The translations under genes were made by a program, and so were the position numbers. Shown one piece after another: positions 5,386 to 6,842 of a stretch of DNA of 6,842 nt (positions are counted from its first letter, which is position 1; each line of letters starts with the position of its first letter). The notes beneath the pieces were generated by a model, which saw only the letters and a program-made list of their open reading frames with translations, was not told where the DNA came from and ran no database searches. The stretch comes from Anaerolineaceae bacterium (GTDB lineage Bacteria; Chloroflexota; Anaerolineae; Anaerolineales; Anaerolineaceae): positions 1 through 6,842 of the forward strand of contig JACZIY010000041.1 of the NCBI GenBank assembly GCA_014860845.1, written 5' to 3'.

Positions 5386-6498
5386 ATGAAAACAAACAAT
5401 TTTTCTAACCTGAGCCGTAGAGATTTTCTAAAAATTTTTGGGGCAACCAGCGTGGTTGCAGCAGGAGGACACATGCTACACACATATACACCCTGGTTAG
5501 ATTATAAAGAACAGGTCAGTCAGAACAAGCAGAAATTTGACAACAATCAATCTGATCAAATGATCGAACTTGTCAGATATGCCACGCTGGCTGCCAATGG
5601 TCACAACACGCAGCCATGGAAATTTTCCATCAAAGATCATTCGATTGAAATCCTGCCGGATTATAACCGCCGGTTACCGGTGGTTGACCCCAATGACCGT
5701 GAACTGTGGATCAGTCTGGGTTGTGCATTGGAGAATCTACTGATCACCGCTCGAGCGATCGGATTCGCGCCTGAATTAAGTTATCCCGATAATAAGGACT
5801 TAATTACAGTCAGCCTGCAAGCTGACCCTCCCCAGGTCAGTCCTTTATTTGATGCCATCCCCGAGCGACAGACTACCCGTGGAGAATTCGATGGTCAGAT
5901 AATCAAAGCATCAGAAATTAATCAGTTGCAGGAACTTCCATTGGAACCTGGTGTCTCTCTCCATTTTGTCAGCGACCCAGTCGGGATTGAGCGTGTTGCG
6001 GAATACGTTAATCAAGGAAACCTGGCTCAGTACGGAAACCCTGCTTTCATTGAAGAACTGATCTTCTGGCTGCGTTTCAATCGACGTGAGATTCTGAATT
6101 CGCTCGATGGCTTGTATTCGGTCTGCTCTGGTAATCCTGAAGTGCCGGCTTGGCTTGGAAAAATGTTCGTTTCCGGGACCAAACCGCAACAGCAGGCGGA
6201 TGCGGATGCGAAAAAGCTACGTAGTTCTTCAGGTGTGGTGAATATTGCATCTGAAAATGACGATAAATCTTCCTGGGTTCGTACAGGGCAGGTGTATGAA
6301 CGCTTGACGTTAATGATGACCTCATTGAATATCAAATCAGCTTTGTTGAATCAACCCATTGAAGTACCTGATATTCGCCCCCAATTCCAGAGTGCCATGA
6401 ACCTGGGTGAGCGTTACTCGCAGCTATTGGTGCGTTTTGGATATGCCCCGGCAATGCCCAAATCGATAAGAAAACCTGTTGAACAGGTCCTGGTTTGA
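5386..6498 (+). CDS. Tat-exported Acg-like nitroreductase family protein
   Basis: This 370-residue protein has a Tat signal at its N-terminus: L9-S10-R11-R12-D13-F14-L15-K16, followed by a short hydrophobic run to about residue 29. The mature part begins with the nitroreductase FMN-site segment R64-Y-A-T-L-A-A-N and H73-N-T-Q-P-W-K-F80. Next is D92-Y-N-R-R-L-P-V-V-D and R105-E-L-W-I-S-L-G-C (to 113). This pairing matches the Acg-type FMN-binding oxidoreductases (M. tuberculosis Rv2032 group). Those are longer than the roughly 200-residue classical enzymes because one chain carries both halves of the dimer-like fold. Tat export fits a cofactor loaded in the cytoplasm. Cofactor binding and activity are inferred: Acg itself is reported to lack typical nitroreductase activity, so this could be an FMN-binding rather than a catalytic protein. 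Residues about 260-295 are polar and low in complexity. It lies between the 72-residue gene and a Tat-tagged flavodoxin gene 11 bp downstream. Confidence 0.9.
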   Translation: MKTNNFSNLSRRDFLKIFGATSVVAAGGHMLHTYTPWLDYKEQVSQNKQKFDNNQSDQMIELVRYATLAANGHNTQPWKFSIKDHSIEILPDYNRRLPVVDPNDRELWISLGCALENLLITARAIGFAPELSYPDNKDLITVSLQADPPQVSPLFDAIPERQTTRGEFDGQIIKASEINQLQELPLEPGVSLHFVSDPVGIERVAEYVNQGNLAQYGNPAFIEELIFWLRFNRREILNSLDGLYSVCSGNPEVPAWLGKMFVSGTKPQQQADADAKKLRSSSGVVNIASENDDKSSWVRTGQVYERLTLMMTSLNIKSALLNQPIEVPDIRPQFQSAMNLGERYSQLLVRFGYAPAMPKSIRKPVEQVLV

Positions 6499-6509
6499 AA
6501 GAAAAAAAA

Positions 6510-6842
6510 ATGACAAAGAAATCTTATACTCGACGTGAATTTCTAAAAGTTTCTGGTGTTGTGGTGACTGCAGGGAGCCTTACTTGTTGTGGGTTTGGCG
6601 CATTGGCATCGCGATCGCCAAAAGTTGAAACACCCGAGCTTAATTACGGAAAGGAAAGTAACATGTCAAATCGTATTCTTGTAGCTTATGCCACCAAAGC
6701 CGGTTCCACCGCTGAAATCGCTGCCAAAATTGGAGAGCACCTGAGCGCACGAGGTTTCAGCGTGGATGTGATCAATGTAAAGTCCAAACCGGATCCAAAA
6801 GATTACCAGGCTGTCATTCTAGGCAGCTGTATTCGCATGGGT
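6510..6842 (+). CDS. Tat-tagged flavodoxin-domain protein, 3' end beyond window
   Basis: The reading frame is open for 111 codons from the ATG at 6510 to the window edge. T8-R9-R-E-F-L-K13 followed by a hydrophobic segment (14-33, with Cys25-Cys26) is a Tat-type signal or anchor. From residue 52 a flavodoxin fold begins: M-S-N-R-I-L-V-A-Y-A, then the FMN-phosphate loop T-K-A-G-S-T (positions about 62-67), and later Y-Q-A-V-I-L-G-S with I-R-M-G at the edge. This resembles the flavodoxin-like, HemG-related proteins. An FMN electron-transfer role is likely but not proven. The first ATG follows a run of nine A that includes its own A (6502-6510) and has no good Shine-Dalgarno. An in-frame ATG at 6663 (residue 52) has AAGGA seven bases upstream and starts exactly at the fold. 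The Cys pair makes a lipoprotein conceivable, but the lipobox is poor. It is the third gene of the operon. Confidence 0.9.
   Translation, partial: MTKKSYTRREFLKVSGVVVTAGSLTCCGFGALASRSPKVETPELNYGKESNMSNRILVAYATKAGSTAEIAAKIGEHLSARGFSVDVINVKSKPDPKDYQAVILGSCIRMG
6651..6655 (+). promoter_or_regulatory. Internal ribosome binding site in the flavodoxin gene
   Basis: AAGGA ends seven bases before an in-frame ATG at 6663, which is the first residue of the flavodoxin fold. It could direct synthesis of a shorter protein without the Tat signal. Confidence 0.5.

Noticed and set aside
6027..6335. Minus-strand open frames of 82-102 codons inside the nitroreductase gene
   Set aside because: They are overlapping antisense frames without domain signatures or ribosome binding sites, within a well-supported gene.
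6502..6510. Run of nine A before the flavodoxin gene as a phase-variable tract
   Set aside because: Only its last base belongs to the ATG, so slippage would alter spacing and not the reading frame. An A-rich initiation region is a simpler reading.
6576..6590. Lipobox (Cys25-Cys26) making the flavodoxin a lipoprotein
   Set aside because: The residues before either Cys (Ser-Leu-Thr or Leu-Thr-Cys) fit the L-(A/S/T)-(G/A)-C pattern poorly. It is kept only as a remote option.
1..6842. CRISPR arrays, tRNA genes, insertion sequences, toxin-antitoxin pairs
   Set aside because: No regularly spaced repeats, cloverleaf-like segments, transposase motifs or terminal inverted repeats were seen on either strand.

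Overview
The window looks like a piece of a bacterial chromosome of moderate GC content, most plausibly from an Anaerolineae-type member of the Chloroflexota. This assignment is an inference. It rests on the combination of a large MalT-like LuxR regulator, a Tat-exported L,D-transpeptidase with an SH3-like domain, a small conserved hypothetical protein, and Tat-tagged flavin-type redox proteins. No ribosomal or other marker gene is present to settle it. Coding density is high, and no mobile element, CRISPR array, tRNA or rRNA is seen.

Positions 1-1262 carry a three-gene cluster on the minus strand, read right to left: a phosphinothricin-type GNAT N-acetyltransferase, a VOC (glyoxalase/bleomycin-resistance fold) protein, and a Nudix hydrolase whose C-terminus lies beyond the left edge. 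The gaps are 48 and 20 bp and each gene has a Shine-Dalgarno sequence, so this is probably one detoxification-like operon. Its probable promoter lies in the 160-170 bp divergent gap, where a palindromic ATTATAAT supplies a -10 hexamer on both strands.

On the plus strand, 1437-2594 encodes a Tat-exported L,D-transpeptidase (SH3-like region, a less typical middle region, and a YkuD catalytic domain with an intact SHGC motif). An AT-rich gap of 187 bp follows. Next, at 2782-5052, is a 756-residue LuxR-family transcriptional activator with a MalT-type ATPase, a TPR-like helical region and a C-terminal HTH. A strong intrinsic terminator at 5072-5109 closes it.

After the terminator a second plus-strand operon starts: a 72-residue conserved-looking small protein (5164-5382); 3 bp later, a Tat-tagged Acg-like nitroreductase (5386-6498); and 11 bp later, a Tat-tagged flavodoxin-domain protein (from 6510, cut by the right edge). 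The last gene has an in-frame internal ATG at 6663 with a better ribosome binding site than the first ATG. It could therefore be made both as an exported and as a cytoplasmic flavodoxin. Three of the five plus-strand genes carry an (S/T)RR(D/E)FLK Tat motif, so this side of the window is rich in proteins exported already folded. The most interesting unit is the small protein/nitroreductase/flavodoxin operon, which may be an exported flavin redox module beside a candidate regulator.
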